Of a stretch of 64,000 nt of DNA, positions 47,312 through 56,256 are shown one piece after another. The notes under the pieces are model-generated. The model did not search any database. It was not told the DNA's origin and saw only the letters and a list, made by a program, of their open reading frames with translations. This stretch comes from JBQTGK01 sp052400665 (GTDB lineage: Bacteria; Bacteroidota; Bacteroidia; Bacteroidales; Marinifilaceae): NCBI GenBank assembly GCA_052400665.1, contig JBQTGK010000001.1; one strand, given 5' to 3'. How positions within the stretch are numbered: position 1 is the stretch's first letter; each line of letters starts with the position of its first letter. The position numbers were made by a program, and so were the translations under genes.

Positions 47312-48826
47312 ATGGCATTTATCAATTCTCTTGTAAGTTGGTTAAACACCAAAAGACTATCACAAATCGATTTCTTTAAAGATTATCCTATCGATATTCA
47401 AAGGGAAACCTTAACTCAATTGCTTGATCAAGCATCGGAAACTGAATGGGGGAAAAAATACGATTTCAGATCTATTAATTCTCTTCATCGTTTTAAAGAG
47501 CGCCTTCCCGTACAAACATACGAGGATATTGAAACATATATCGATCGATTAAGAAAAGGAGAACAAAATATATTTTGGCCTTCAGAGATAAAATGGTTTG
47601 CTAAATCATCAGGTACCACAAACTCTAAAAGCAAGTTCATTCCGGTTAGTAAAGAAGCTTTGGAAGATTGCCACTTTAGAGGAGGAAAAGATATTTTGGC
47701 CATTTATACCTCTCAATTTCCCGAAACAGGTATTTTATTTGGTAAAGGACTAACCCTTGGCGGAAGTCACCAAATTAATAATGTTCAGAATAATTCCTAT
47801 TATGGCGATTTATCTGCAATACTTATTCAAAACCTGCCTTTTTGGGCTAATTTTATAAGAACACCCGACACCTCTATTGTTTTAATGGATGAATGGGAAG
47901 AGAAACTCAACAAAATGACAGAGGCAACTCTTAACGAAAATGTTACGAGCCTTTCGGGTGTACCCTCCTGGTTTCTGGTATTGCTAAAACACATTTTAAA
48001 AGTATCTAACAAAAATAATATCCTCGAAATATGGCCAAATTTAGAACTGTTTGTCCATGGTGGAGTAAGTTTTACTCCCTATCGCGAACAATTTAAAGAG
48101 CTTCTTCCATCTTCAAAAATGAACTATCTGGAAACCTATAATGCCTCTGAAGGTTTTTTTGGCATACAGGATAATCCACTTGATGATTCGATGCTATTAA
48201 TGCTGGATTATGGCATTTATTACGAATTTATTCCTTTAGAAAATAGTAACGATGAACACCCCAAAGCACTAAGTTTGGAAGAAGTAGAGCTGCATAAAAA
48301 CTATGCCATGTTAATAACCACCAATGGCGGACTCTGGAGATACCAAATTGGAGATACAATTCATTTCACATCCAAAAAGCCGTTTAAATTTAAAATATCG
48401 GGGCGAACCAAACTGTATATTAATGCATTTGGCGAAGAACTAATTATTGACAATGCCGAAAAAGCGATGAAAATTGCATGCCAAAAAACCAATTCGATAA
48501 TTAAAGAGTATACAGCAGCTCCTGTGTTCATGGATAAAGATCATAAAGGAACTCACCAATGGTTAATCGAATTTGAACAAGCACCTGAAAATGTAGATGA
48601 ATTTAATTACATACTCGACAATGCTTTAATGAGTCTTAACTCCGATTATGAGGCAAAACGATATAAAAATATAACTTTGGACAAACCAATTTTAACCCTG
48701 GCGAATAAAAATCTGTTTTACAACTGGTTAAAATCAAAAGGTAAACTTGGTGGTCAAAATAAAGTTCCACGATTATCGAATAATCGAGAAATTATAGAAG
48801 AACTTTTAACACTTAACAAAAAATGA
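47312..48826 (+). CDS. GH3-family acyl-acid-amido-synthetase-like protein
   Basis: A 504-residue member of the GH3 family, the adenylate-forming enzymes named after plant auxin-conjugating proteins and widespread in Bacteroidetes. The ATP-binding motif is KSSGTTNSKSKFIPV (about 94-108); LETYNASEGFFG and MLITTNGGLWRYQIGD are the second and third adenylation motifs, and FGEELIIDNAEKA lies at the C-terminal lobe. The substrate in bacteria is unknown. The small gene after it begins four bases beyond its stop, so the two are co-transcribed. Confidence 0.9.
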   Translation: MAFINSLVSWLNTKRLSQIDFFKDYPIDIQRETLTQLLDQASETEWGKKYDFRSINSLHRFKERLPVQTYEDIETYIDRLRKGEQNIFWPSEIKWFAKSSGTTNSKSKFIPVSKEALEDCHFRGGKDILAIYTSQFPETGILFGKGLTLGGSHQINNVQNNSYYGDLSAILIQNLPFWANFIRTPDTSIVLMDEWEEKLNKMTEATLNENVTSLSGVPSWFLVLLKHILKVSNKNNILEIWPNLELFVHGGVSFTPYREQFKELLPSSKMNYLETYNASEGFFGIQDNPLDDSMLLMLDYGIYYEFIPLENSNDEHPKALSLEEVELHKNYAMLITTNGGLWRYQIGDTIHFTSKKPFKFKISGRTKLYINAFGEELIIDNAEKAMKIACQKTNSIIKEYTAAPVFMDKDHKGTHQWLIEFEQAPENVDEFNYILDNALMSLNSDYEAKRYKNITLDKPILTLANKNLFYNWLKSKGKLGGQNKVPRLSNNREIIEELLTLNKK

Positions 48827-48830
48827 TTCC

Positions 48831-49601
48831 ATGATTTCTTTGCTTATACTTTTAAACCTGTTTTTACCCATTCAAAATAAGATTCTAATAAACAATAAAC
48901 ACAGCTCTTTCGAGGTCGATAAACTCGGATTCATTTATACCGTTAGCAATTCTAAGCTTACTAAATACGATTCTAAAGGCAACGAAATATGCAATTATTC
49001 AAACCAGTTATTAGGAGAAATAAGCTCGGTAGATGTTTCCGATCCTCTTCGGATTATGCTGTTCTACAAAGATTTTAACAAGCTAATTTATCTAAATAGT
49101 AAACTATCGTTAATTGGCAATGATATTGACCTATACGATTTCTCGGATACAGAAAGCGAGTTGGTATGCAACTCACAAAAAGGTGGATTCTGGCTCTACA
49201 ATTCAATTGACAATCAAATTATTAAAATCTCACAAACTGGAAGTATTGTTTCAGAAAGCATATTAATCAGTTCTTTTTTTGAAGATATCCCACTTTCCAA
49301 AATTAAAGAATATAACGGCAAACTTTTTCTCTTGTTTAAAAGTAAAGGGATATTGCATTTAGATCAAAATGGTCAGTTCTTAAGAAAAATATCTATTCCA
49401 GGAATTCAGGAAATATACCTTCAAAAAAATGAAATTTATTACAGCACAAAGTCTGGCTTATTCCATTACTCCCCTTTGTTGCAAAAAAATCCGCCATTAA
49501 TTACTTTCGACGCAAATAAAAAAAATAATCTTAAAATTTCTGGAAATAAAATTTTCCTCTCTAATGAAAAATCAATATCAATAAGATCGCTAAGTTTCTG
49601 A
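48831..49601 (+). CDS. Protein of unknown function, propeller-like
   Basis: A 256-residue protein with a short hydrophobic N terminus (MISLLILLNLFLPIQ) that may act as signal or anchor. The body consists of repeated strands (FIYTVSNSKLTKYDSKGNE, GFWLYNSIDNQIIKIS, GKLFLLFKSKGILHLDQNGQ, EIYYSTKSGLFHYS) like a beta-propeller fragment. I do not recognise the family. It lies in one operon with GH3, four bases downstream, and ahead of the two kinases. Confidence 0.65.
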   Translation: MISLLILLNLFLPIQNKILINNKHSSFEVDKLGFIYTVSNSKLTKYDSKGNEICNYSNQLLGEISSVDVSDPLRIMLFYKDFNKLIYLNSKLSLIGNDIDLYDFSDTESELVCNSQKGGFWLYNSIDNQIIKISQTGSIVSESILISSFFEDIPLSKIKEYNGKLFLLFKSKGILHLDQNGQFLRKISIPGIQEIYLQKNEIYYSTKSGLFHYSPLLQKNPPLITFDANKKNNLKISGNKIFLSNEKSISIRSLSF

Positions 49602-49699
49602 TTAAAAAGAATCTGTATTTCTCAGTTTTAATATTGAATTGATATCCTGAAATTTATTATTAATTTTAGTTGCATTTTCTATTTAAACTAAACATAAAC

Positions 49700-50314
49700 A
49701 TGCACATTGCTGTTGCAGGAAACATAGGAGCCGGAAAAACAACTCTGGCCGGATTACTGGCAAAACATTATGGCTGGGAAGCTCATTTTGAGGATGTTGA
49801 TGACAATCCTTATTTGAATGATTTTTATGATGACATGAAACGATGGTCCTTTGCTCTACAAATCCATTTCTTAAATAGTCGATTCAATCAGGTATTAGCT
49901 CTACGCGAATCTGGTAAAGATATCATTCAGGACAGAACAATATACGAAGATGCGTATATTTTTGCACCAAATCTGGAATCGATGAGTTTAATGCCCAAAA
50001 GAGATTTCGATAATTACCTTTCTCTTTTTGATATTATGAGCTCTCTTATTCAACCGCCCGATTTGCTAATCTATCTGCGTGCATCAATTTCAACATTAGT
50101 TGAACATATTCAGGCTCGTGGTCGCGATTACGAAGAAACCATTCGCTTAGATTATCTAAAACGTTTAAATGAACGTTACGAAGCATGGATAAATGGTTAT
50201 ACAAACGGAAAACTTTTAATTATTGATGTAGATAACATTGATTTTTTAAAAAAACCTAAAGACATGAGCGAGGTAATTACCAAAATTGATGCTCAACTTA
50301 ACGGACTTTTTTAA
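49700..50314 (+). CDS. Deoxynucleoside kinase, copy 1
   Basis: Phosphorylates deoxynucleosides for salvage. I choose the ATG at 49700 (MHIAVAGNIGAGKTT), because the P-loop GNIGAGKTT (7-15) then lies at the normal position and the length of 204 equals that of copy 2. DVDDNPYLNDFYDD, the DRT-like QDRTIYEDAYIF, and the lid RGRDYEETIRLDYL are the dNK signatures. Aligned by hand with copy 2 without gaps, 143 of 204 residues are identical. Specificity (dA, dG or broader) cannot be read directly. Confidence 0.92.
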   Translation: MHIAVAGNIGAGKTTLAGLLAKHYGWEAHFEDVDDNPYLNDFYDDMKRWSFALQIHFLNSRFNQVLALRESGKDIIQDRTIYEDAYIFAPNLESMSLMPKRDFDNYLSLFDIMSSLIQPPDLLIYLRASISTLVEHIQARGRDYEETIRLDYLKRLNERYEAWINGYTNGKLLIIDVDNIDFLKKPKDMSEVITKIDAQLNGLF

Positions 50315-50411
50315 TAAGAATTTATGACAGAAAACCTCAAACTAAAAATTCTTAAAGCGAGAAGCCTGCCATTTTAAACTTATTCTATCAATTCATAATT
50401 TATACAAGATT

Positions 50412-51026
50412 ATGCACATAGCAGTAGCCGGCAATATAGGATCCGGAAAAACAACATTAACAGAACTTTTGGCAAAGCAATACGGATGGGAAGCACATTA
50501 CGAAGATGTGGATGAGAATCCCTACCTGAATGATTTTTACGATGACATGCAACGTTGGTCATTCAATCTGCAAATCTATTTCCTGAAAAGTAGATTTAAT
50601 CAGATTATGGAAATTAGAAAGTCTGGAAAAAATGTAGTTCAGGATCGTACAATTTATGAAGATGCTATGATTTTTGCCCCAAATTTATATGATATGGGTC
50701 TAATGTCGGAACGCGATTTTAAAAATTACTGCAATTTATTTGATCTAATGGGTTCAATGGTTCAAGCGCCCGATCTTTTAATTTATCTTAAATCGTCGGT
50801 TCCTACTCTTGTTAACCAGATACAAAAACGTGGTCGCGATTACGAAGAAACAATTCGATTAGACTACTTAAAAAACTTAAATGATAGATACGAATCTTGG
50901 ATTACTGATTATACTCAGGGAAATTTGCTTATTATCGATGCCGATAATATCGATTTTCTGGATAATCCTGCCGATTTAAACGCTATTGTTGATAAAGTGG
51001 AAGCTAAAATTCATGGATTATTTTAA
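50412..51026 (+). CDS. Deoxynucleoside kinase, copy 2
   Basis: Tandem paralogue of the preceding gene, 204 residues, P-loop GNIGSGKTT (7-15), QDRTIYEDAMIF and the identical lid RGRDYEETIRLDYL. The differences are spread over the protein; substrate-pocket differences include Tyr to Met after IYEDA. In Lactobacillus acidophilus, dAdo and dGuo kinases are encoded by tandem genes and form a heterodimer; a similar pairing here is plausible but not shown. About 97 bases separate the two genes. Confidence 0.92.
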   Translation: MHIAVAGNIGSGKTTLTELLAKQYGWEAHYEDVDENPYLNDFYDDMQRWSFNLQIYFLKSRFNQIMEIRKSGKNVVQDRTIYEDAMIFAPNLYDMGLMSERDFKNYCNLFDLMGSMVQAPDLLIYLKSSVPTLVNQIQKRGRDYEETIRLDYLKNLNDRYESWITDYTQGNLLIIDADNIDFLDNPADLNAIVDKVEAKIHGLF

Positions 51027-51031
51027 GTAAA

Positions 51032-51061
51032 AATAGTAGGAGAAAACTTTTTCTCACTATT
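51032..51061. terminator. Terminator-like hairpin between convergent genes
   Basis: AATAGT...GAGAAAA and TTTTCTC...ACTATT pair with one bulge around a short loop, immediately before the 3' end of the outer-membrane protein gene. T runs are within the arms rather than after them, so efficiency is uncertain. Confidence 0.45.
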
Positions 51062-51715
51062 CTAAAATCTGTAAAAGAATCCCATTGATAATTCAGGAAG
51101 AGAGATTTTATTAAAGCCAAGATAATATTGATATTCTCTCTCCTGCTCATCTATTTTTGTAACTGAATCAGGAAAATTAGGAATATAAGTAAATCTTAAA
51201 TTTAAATCGAAACTCCAGGTTTGAGAGATATGATACAAAAATCCTAGATTAGGAGCTAAGCCTACTTTATTTTGTGTAACGGTATTCTTCTGACTCTCAT
51301 ATCCACTTGAAGATGAGGTAAATTTGGCCACTTCTCTAAAATAAAAATACCCAAAAGCCAATGATGCATAAGGCCTAAAATCTCTATCGTAAGTATCGAA
51401 ATAATACGAAGCTCTTAGCATTGCCGATCCAATATTATAATCTACATCATAATTTCCTAAATGACTCCCATCCCAAAATTCACCCTGCCCCAATAAACTA
51501 AACGAAAGCTCTGCGCCAACACTTAATTTCTTATTCAGCATTTTCTGCCCTGTTAAACGCAAAGAAGGCCCGGCTTTCGCCTGATCAGCAAAATCTCCCA
51601 AAGGATATTGATAACCCACAGAAGCACCTACAAAGTAGGTTTGATCTTTATAATACTGAGAAAATCCAAAAGTAGTAATCAGTAAAAATGATAAAGCCAG
51701 CAGGTAAAATCTCAT
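51062..51715 (-). CDS. Outer-membrane beta-barrel protein
   Basis: A 217-residue exported protein with a signal peptide (MRFYLLALSFLLITTFGFSQ). The mature part has alternating amphipathic strands (FVGASVGYQYPLG, LSVGAELSFSLLG, ASLAFGYFYFREV, LGFLYHISQTW, LNLRFTYIPN) and ends in MGFFYRF, the aromatic C-terminal strand of an eight-stranded barrel of the OmpX/OmpA type. No peptidoglycan-binding domain is attached. The role is unknown. Confidence 0.82.
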   Translation of the reverse strand: MRFYLLALSFLLITTFGFSQYYKDQTYFVGASVGYQYPLGDFADQAKAGPSLRLTGQKMLNKKLSVGAELSFSLLGQGEFWDGSHLGNYDVDYNIGSAMLRASYYFDTYDRDFRPYASLAFGYFYFREVAKFTSSSSGYESQKNTVTQNKVGLAPNLGFLYHISQTWSFDLNLRFTYIPNFPDSVTKIDEQEREYQYYLGFNKISLPELSMGFFYRF

Positions 51716-51737
51716 GTGTTTAAATTTATCTTTCTCT

Positions 51738-51788
51738 AATGAGTGAAAGGTGTGAGTTATTCATTCACTCACACCCCATTAACTCATT
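51738..51788. repeat. Nested inverted repeats between kbl and the outer-membrane protein gene
   Basis: Inner arms GGTGTGAGT (51749-51757) and ACTCACACC (51767-51775) are perfect with a nine-base loop; outer arms AATGAGT (51738-51744) and ACTCATT (51782-51788) are also perfect. Without a T run on either strand it is not a standard terminator; it may be an operator or an attenuator ahead of the outer-membrane protein gene. Confidence 0.55.
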
Positions 51789-51793
51789 TATTA

Positions 51794-52984
51794 TTATTCG
51801 ATTACTTTTAATTCTTTTCCAATTTTAATAAAAGCAGCCAATGCTTTATCCAAATGCTCTTTTGTATGAGCTGCCGAAAGCTGAATACGAATACGAGCTT
51901 GTCCTTTTGGTACAACAGGATAATAAAAACCAATTACATAAATCCCCTCGTCTAACAATTTAGCAGCAAATTGCTGAGACAAAACTGCATCGTAAAGCAT
52001 TAATGCATTAATGGCCGAATCGGAAGGTTTAACATCAAAACCAGCTTTTAATAATCCTTCGCGGAAATATTGTGCATTCCAAATTACCTTATCGCGCAAT
52101 TCTGTGGACTCGGTTAACATATCGAATACCGCAATTGAGGCACCTACAATTACCGGCGACAATGAATTAGAAAATAAATATGGACGAGAACGCTGACGTA
52201 ACATATCAATAATTTCGGCTTTACCTGTTGTAAATCCACCAAGAGCTCCACCTAAAGCTTTTCCGAGAGTAGAAGTAATAATATCAACACGATCCATGCA
52301 TTTGTGATACTCATGAGTTCCGCGGCCTGTTTCTCCAATAAAACCAGAAGCATGACTATCATCAACCATCACCATAGCATTGTACTTATCTGCCAAGTCG
52401 CAAATTTCGTTTAAACGTGCAATATCACCATCCATAGAGAAAACCCCATCGGTAACAATAATACGGAAACGCTGCGCCTGAGAAACTTTTAATTGCTCCT
52501 CTAAATCGGCCATATCGGCATGCTTATAACGGTAGCGAGCAGCTTTACACAAGCGTACTCCATCAATAATAGAGGCATGATTCAGCTCATCAGAAATAAT
52601 TGCATCCTCTTTTGTAAATAATGGCTCAAAAACTCCACCATTGGCATCAAAAGCGGCAGCATAAAGAATGGTATCTTCCATTCCGAAAAATGTTGCAATT
52701 TTCTGCTCTAATTCTTTATGAATATCAGTAGTTCCGCAAATAAACCGAACCGACGACATTCCATAACCATGAGAATCTAAGGCCTTTTTAGCTCCTTCCA
52801 TTACACGTGGATGAGATGATAAACCTAAATAGTTATTCGCGCAAAAATTCAATACGCTTTCACCTGTATTCACATTAATTTCGGCTCCCTGAGGACTTGT
52901 AATAATTCTTTCATTTTTGTACAAACCAGCATCCTTAATGCCTTGAATTTCTTCTGCAAGATAATCTTTGAATTTTCCGTACAT
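51794..52984 (-). CDS. kbl: Glycine C-acetyltransferase (2-amino-3-ketobutyrate CoA ligase)
   Basis: PLP enzyme that cleaves 2-amino-3-ketobutyrate with CoA to glycine and acetyl-CoA in threonine degradation. I start at the ATG at 52984 (MYGKFKDYLAEEIQGIKDAG), giving 396 residues as in the family; the longer frame to 53125 adds 47 unrelated residues. The PLP lysine is Lys242 in STLGKALGG, with DDSHASGF (208-215) binding the cofactor. No tdh (threonine dehydrogenase) gene is adjacent. The group is close to serine palmitoyltransferase and BioF, but the N-terminal motif supports Kbl. Confidence 0.93.
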   Translation of the reverse strand: MYGKFKDYLAEEIQGIKDAGLYKNERIITSPQGAEINVNTGESVLNFCANNYLGLSSHPRVMEGAKKALDSHGYGMSSVRFICGTTDIHKELEQKIATFFGMEDTILYAAAFDANGGVFEPLFTKEDAIISDELNHASIIDGVRLCKAARYRYKHADMADLEEQLKVSQAQRFRIIVTDGVFSMDGDIARLNEICDLADKYNAMVMVDDSHASGFIGETGRGTHEYHKCMDRVDIITSTLGKALGGALGGFTTGKAEIIDMLRQRSRPYLFSNSLSPVIVGASIAVFDMLTESTELRDKVIWNAQYFREGLLKAGFDVKPSDSAINALMLYDAVLSQQFAAKLLDEGIYVIGFYYPVVPKGQARIRIQLSAAHTKEHLDKALAAFIKIGKELKVIE

Positions 52985-53268
52985 GTGTATTGTTGTTTTA
53001 GATGTATTTTTTTGAAATGAATTTTCAATTCCAAAATTACAATAAAATTTGTCTTGATACGAAGTGAAAATTTGTTTTTTATCTACCTTTTTATACTTTG
53101 CAAAGTAATGTTTCCTGAGAATCATTAAATTTCTCTATAAACTTACTTTCTATTATCGAAACCATTAGTAATAGTGGTAAACAGACAGATAGATGTAATT
53201 TTACAGGATACACAAAAGTAGCTGATAAAATAAAATTGGTCTTTTTTTAATTTTTTTTGAAATTGCTG
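52985..53268. other. Spacer between kbl and tRNA-Asn array
   Basis: AT-rich, no credible gene. On the minus strand TAATTTTG (53032-53039) could be the -7 element for kbl; otherwise nothing recognised. Confidence 0.45.
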
Positions 53269-53299
53269 TTGCATTATTGAGTAAATCCTGTTAGTTTTG
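53269..53299 (+). promoter_or_regulatory. Probable promoter of the tRNA-Asn array
   Basis: TTG (53269-53271), 20 bases, then TAGTTTTG (53292-53299), upstream of the first repeat unit. Confidence 0.55.
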
Positions 53300-53395
53300 C
53301 ATCGCAATTTTCACCAATAATGTAGCTCTAACGTGATCTACAGGTGAATTAAAAAAAAGCAGCCTAATGCTTTTAAAATATTTTTAGGAATTTAT

Positions 53396-53469
53396 TCCTT
53401 CTTAGCTCAGTTGGTTAGAGCATCTGACTGTTAATCAGAGGGTCCTAGGTTCAAGTCCTAGAGAGGGAG
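53396..53469 (+). tRNA. tRNA-Asn (anticodon GTT), copy 1
   Basis: Acceptor TCCTTCT pairs with AGAGGGA (one G:T). The loop CTGTTAA gives anticodon GTT within the stem CTGA/TCAG, and the T arm is CTAGG-TTCAAGT-CCTAG. Discriminator G, as expected for Asn; CCA not encoded. Confidence 0.95.
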
Positions 53470-53516
53470 CAAAAAAAAAGCAGCCTAATGCTTTTAAAAT
53501 ATTTTTAGGAATTTAT

Positions 53517-53548
53517 TCCTTCTTAGCTCAGTTGGTTAGAGCATCTGA
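53517..53548 (+). tRNA. tRNA-Asn, copy 2, truncated by assembly gap
   Basis: The first 32 bases are identical to copy 1 and then enter the N run. The rest is presumably in the gap. Confidence 0.8.
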
Positions 53549-53647
53549 NNNNNNNNNNNNNNNNNNNNNNNNNNNNNNNNNNNNNNNNNNNNNNNNNNNN
53601 NNNNNNNNNNNNNNNNNNNNNNNNNNNNNNNNNNNNNNNNNNNNNNN
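53549..53647. other. Assembly gap (99 N) inside the tRNA array
   Basis: Run of unknown bases between tRNA-Asn copies. Copy number through the gap is not determined by this assembly. Confidence 0.98.
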
Positions 53648-53649
53648 AT

Positions 53650-53723
53650 TCCTTCTTAGCTCAGTTGGTTAGAGCATCTGACTGTTAATCAGAGGGTCCT
53701 AGGTTCAAGTCCTAGAGAGGGAG
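53650..53723 (+). tRNA. tRNA-Asn (anticodon GTT), last copy
   Basis: Same 74-base sequence and structure as copy 1; it is followed by the array terminator instead of another spacer. Confidence 0.95.
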
Positions 53724-53726
53724 CAG

Positions 53727-53758
53727 AAAGCCATCCATTTTTTTTGGATGGCTTTTTT
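53727..53758 (+). terminator. Terminator of the tRNA-Asn array
   Basis: AAAGCCATCCA and TGGATGGCTTT pair around a T-rich loop and are followed by a T run. Confidence 0.88.
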
Positions 53759-53817
53759 ATTTTTAAGCTATCCTATTCAAAATTTCTTATTTTTGTTGGC
53801 AATCTAAATCTGTCAAT

Positions 53818-54561
53818 GTGAAAAAGCTTCAATACCTATTTGTTTTTACGCTAATTCTATCTTTTCAAATAAAAACCTTTAGTCAGAAACAAAATGACTC
53901 TATTCCATATTTTAAGAACTCTAGAAATATCCTAAATCCAGGATTAGGAAAAGAAGTATTCTCGAGCAAAAATTTAATTATTTTTGGTGGCCTACTCGGC
54001 AGCGCCTTTTTAATTGATGAATGGACTAGTGACAGAATACAGGCAAACCAAAATTCTTCTGTTGATAAATACACGAATTTCTTTAACGAATTTGGGGAGA
54101 AAAAAATTATTGCACCATCTATTGTGGCTACATGGGCCATTGGAACTATTATAAAAGATAAACGACTTTCTACAACAGCCCTTAACTCAGGAAAAGCACT
54201 CTTAACAGGTGCAATTTTAACCGAAGGAATAAAAATGCTGGCAGGACGATCACGTCCCGATCAAAATTATGGCAACATGCATTTCGATGCATTTGGCGGA
54301 ACAACAAATAATACCAAATCCTTTCCTTCGGGACATACTTTTGTAGCATGGTCTGTATTCACACCCTTTGCCGAAGAATATAGCAAATGGATTTATGTAA
54401 TTCCCGTATCGGTAAGTTTAGCAAGAATGTACCGAAACCGCCACTGGCTATCCGATGTTGTTTTAGGCGGAGGAATTGGCTATTTTGCAGGTCTTTATTT
54501 TCAGAAACGAAAAAATCAACGCGTTCTTTTTAATGGGAACGGCATTGTTATAAAATTTTAA
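53818..54561 (+). CDS. PAP2 superfamily phosphatase
   Basis: A 247-residue membrane-associated phosphatase, translated from a GTG at 53818, with a signal-like N terminus ending FSQ near residue 23. The three PAP2 motifs are complete: Lys139...Arg146-Pro147 (KMLAGRSRP), PSGHT (170-174) with catalytic His, and Arg203...His209...Asp213 (RMYRNRHWLSD). Substrates of the family include phosphatidate, undecaprenyl diphosphate and lipid A phosphates; which one applies here is open. The POT-like transporter gene follows after 36 bases. Confidence 0.9.
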   Translation: MKKLQYLFVFTLILSFQIKTFSQKQNDSIPYFKNSRNILNPGLGKEVFSSKNLIIFGGLLGSAFLIDEWTSDRIQANQNSSVDKYTNFFNEFGEKKIIAPSIVATWAIGTIIKDKRLSTTALNSGKALLTGAILTEGIKMLAGRSRPDQNYGNMHFDAFGGTTNNTKSFPSGHTFVAWSVFTPFAEEYSKWIYVIPVSVSLARMYRNRHWLSDVVLGGGIGYFAGLYFQKRKNQRVLFNGNGIVIKF

Positions 54562-54597
54562 TTAGTAAGCAAATAACACAACAAAAAACCTCTAAAC

Positions 54598-56031
54598 ATG
54601 AGCATTGCAAGTGTCTTTAAAAAATTCCCAAAAACATTTTGGGTAGCAAACACAATAGAACTTTTTGAGCGATGGGCCTGGTATGGCTTCTTTATGCTAT
54701 TCGCCAATTACCTTACTGGATCATCAGATGTTGGCGGACTTGAATTTACTCAGGCACAAAAAGGTATGCTAATGGGAATTGGAACAGGTATACTCTATTT
54801 TCTTCCCGTCATCACTGGATCAATAGCAGATAGATACGGCTACAAGAAAGTCCTCTTCATTGCTTTCATTATCTACACTTCGGCATTTATTCTGCTTCCT
54901 ATGTTTGATACATTCACAGGAGTTTTTATTATGTATTTGTATTTGGCATTAGGAGCTGCTCTTTTTAAACCAATTATATCGGCAACCATTGCTAAAACCA
55001 CTACCGATGAAACTGCTTCAATTGGCTTCGGAATTTTTTATATGATGGTAAACATCGGTGCCTTCTTTGGTCCAATGGTAACTCTTCTTTTTAAGAACTC
55101 GTCCTACGATTTGGTTTTCTATATTTCTGCTGGTATAGTGTCTCTTAACTTTATATTGCTTCTTTTTTATAAAGAACCCGATCGCAAACCTAACAACGAC
55201 TCGCTGGGTACCTCTATATCCAATGTATTTAAAAATATTGCATTAGTAGTTGTCGACTTTAAGTTTATGCTTTTCTTACTAATAATTGCCGGTTTCTGGA
55301 CCATGTACAATCAGCTTTTTTTCACCCTTCCGGTATTCATAGCCCAATGGGTTGACACATCAGTTGTCTATAACTTCTTCCATTCTTACCTGCCATTCTT
55401 TAGCGAAAATTACAGTACTCACAATGGACAAATGGAGGCTGAGTTCATAACAAATTTTGATGCTTTGTTTATTATCATTTTCCAAATTATTGTTTCCACA
55501 ATTGTAATGAAATGGAAACCACTACAAACTATGATGACAGGATTTCTGGTTTGTGCAATTGGAATGTCTTTAACCCTATTTACACAGAATGTACTTTTTA
55601 CATTTGCCGCAATTTACATTTTTGCAATTGGTGAAATGGCAGGATCTCCTAAAATTACAGAATATATTGGCCGAATTGCTCCTGCTGATAAAAAAGCCCT
55701 TTATATGGGATATTCATTTATTCCTGTATTTCTTGGTAATGTATTTGCTGGAATAATATCGGGTAATGTTTATCAGGAAATGTCGGACAAAACCGTGTTC
55801 GTAAAACAGGAAGTTGCTAAACGCGGGCTTGAAATATCGGAAAGTCTTTCTCAAAATGAATACTTTACCCAAGCTGCAAAAGCTATGGATATGAATCCAA
55901 TGGAATTAACAAACTATCTTTGGACCTCCTACAATCCATCGAAAATATGGTATGTAATTTTAGCTATTGGATTATTTGCTGTTGTTGCTCTGTATTTTTA
56001 CGACAAATTACTTTTAAACAAAAAAGCTTAA
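54598..56031 (+). CDS. MFS transporter, POT/peptide-transporter-like
   Basis: A 477-residue membrane protein with at least 12 hydrophobic segments. The first helix carries ELFERWAWYG, the ExxER-type proton-coupling motif of the POT (PTR2) family, and the loop GSIADRYGYKK is the MFS motif A. A ~60-residue external insert (about 255-285) and a long C-terminal external loop before the last helix are unusual. Peptide or amino-acid uptake by proton symport is likely. Probably co-transcribed with the PAP2 gene. Confidence 0.85.
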   Translation: MSIASVFKKFPKTFWVANTIELFERWAWYGFFMLFANYLTGSSDVGGLEFTQAQKGMLMGIGTGILYFLPVITGSIADRYGYKKVLFIAFIIYTSAFILLPMFDTFTGVFIMYLYLALGAALFKPIISATIAKTTTDETASIGFGIFYMMVNIGAFFGPMVTLLFKNSSYDLVFYISAGIVSLNFILLLFYKEPDRKPNNDSLGTSISNVFKNIALVVVDFKFMLFLLIIAGFWTMYNQLFFTLPVFIAQWVDTSVVYNFFHSYLPFFSENYSTHNGQMEAEFITNFDALFIIIFQIIVSTIVMKWKPLQTMMTGFLVCAIGMSLTLFTQNVLFTFAAIYIFAIGEMAGSPKITEYIGRIAPADKKALYMGYSFIPVFLGNVFAGIISGNVYQEMSDKTVFVKQEVAKRGLEISESLSQNEYFTQAAKAMDMNPMELTNYLWTSYNPSKIWYVILAIGLFAVVALYFYDKLLLNKKA

Positions 56032-56054
56032 ATTATTATATATTAATATTTCTT

Positions 56055-56080
56055 AATCCCGCAATAGCGGGATTTTTTTT
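56055..56080 (+). terminator. Terminator after the POT-like gene
   Basis: AATCCCGC (56055-56062) and GCGGGATT (56067-56074) with a four-base loop and a T run. Confidence 0.9.
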
Positions 56081-56256
56081 ACTTTTTCATCAAAATGTCA
56101 CTCAAAACCAAGGTTGTCTGCAGGATATTTCATAATTTGCCATCATTATCCTATACTTCGAAACTTACTATTCTGTAATTTATTCGCAGTATACTCAACC
56201 ACACAACCATTTATGCTACTCAACCAACTAATTAGAAACACGTTAAGGCATATTAT

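Larger units (their letters stand above)
53351..53724 (+). repeat. Tandem tRNA-Asn array, 121-base period, with gap
   Basis: Each unit is a 45-46 base spacer (A-run, GCAGCCTAATGC hairpin, TTTTAGGAATTTAT) plus a tRNA-Asn. Units begin at 53351 and 53471; the second runs into the N block, and a further copy emerges after it at 53648. The tRNA bodies visible are identical. With an exact 121-base period a single junction would need 87 missing bases against 99 N given, so at least three copies exist and more may be collapsed. Confidence 0.85.
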
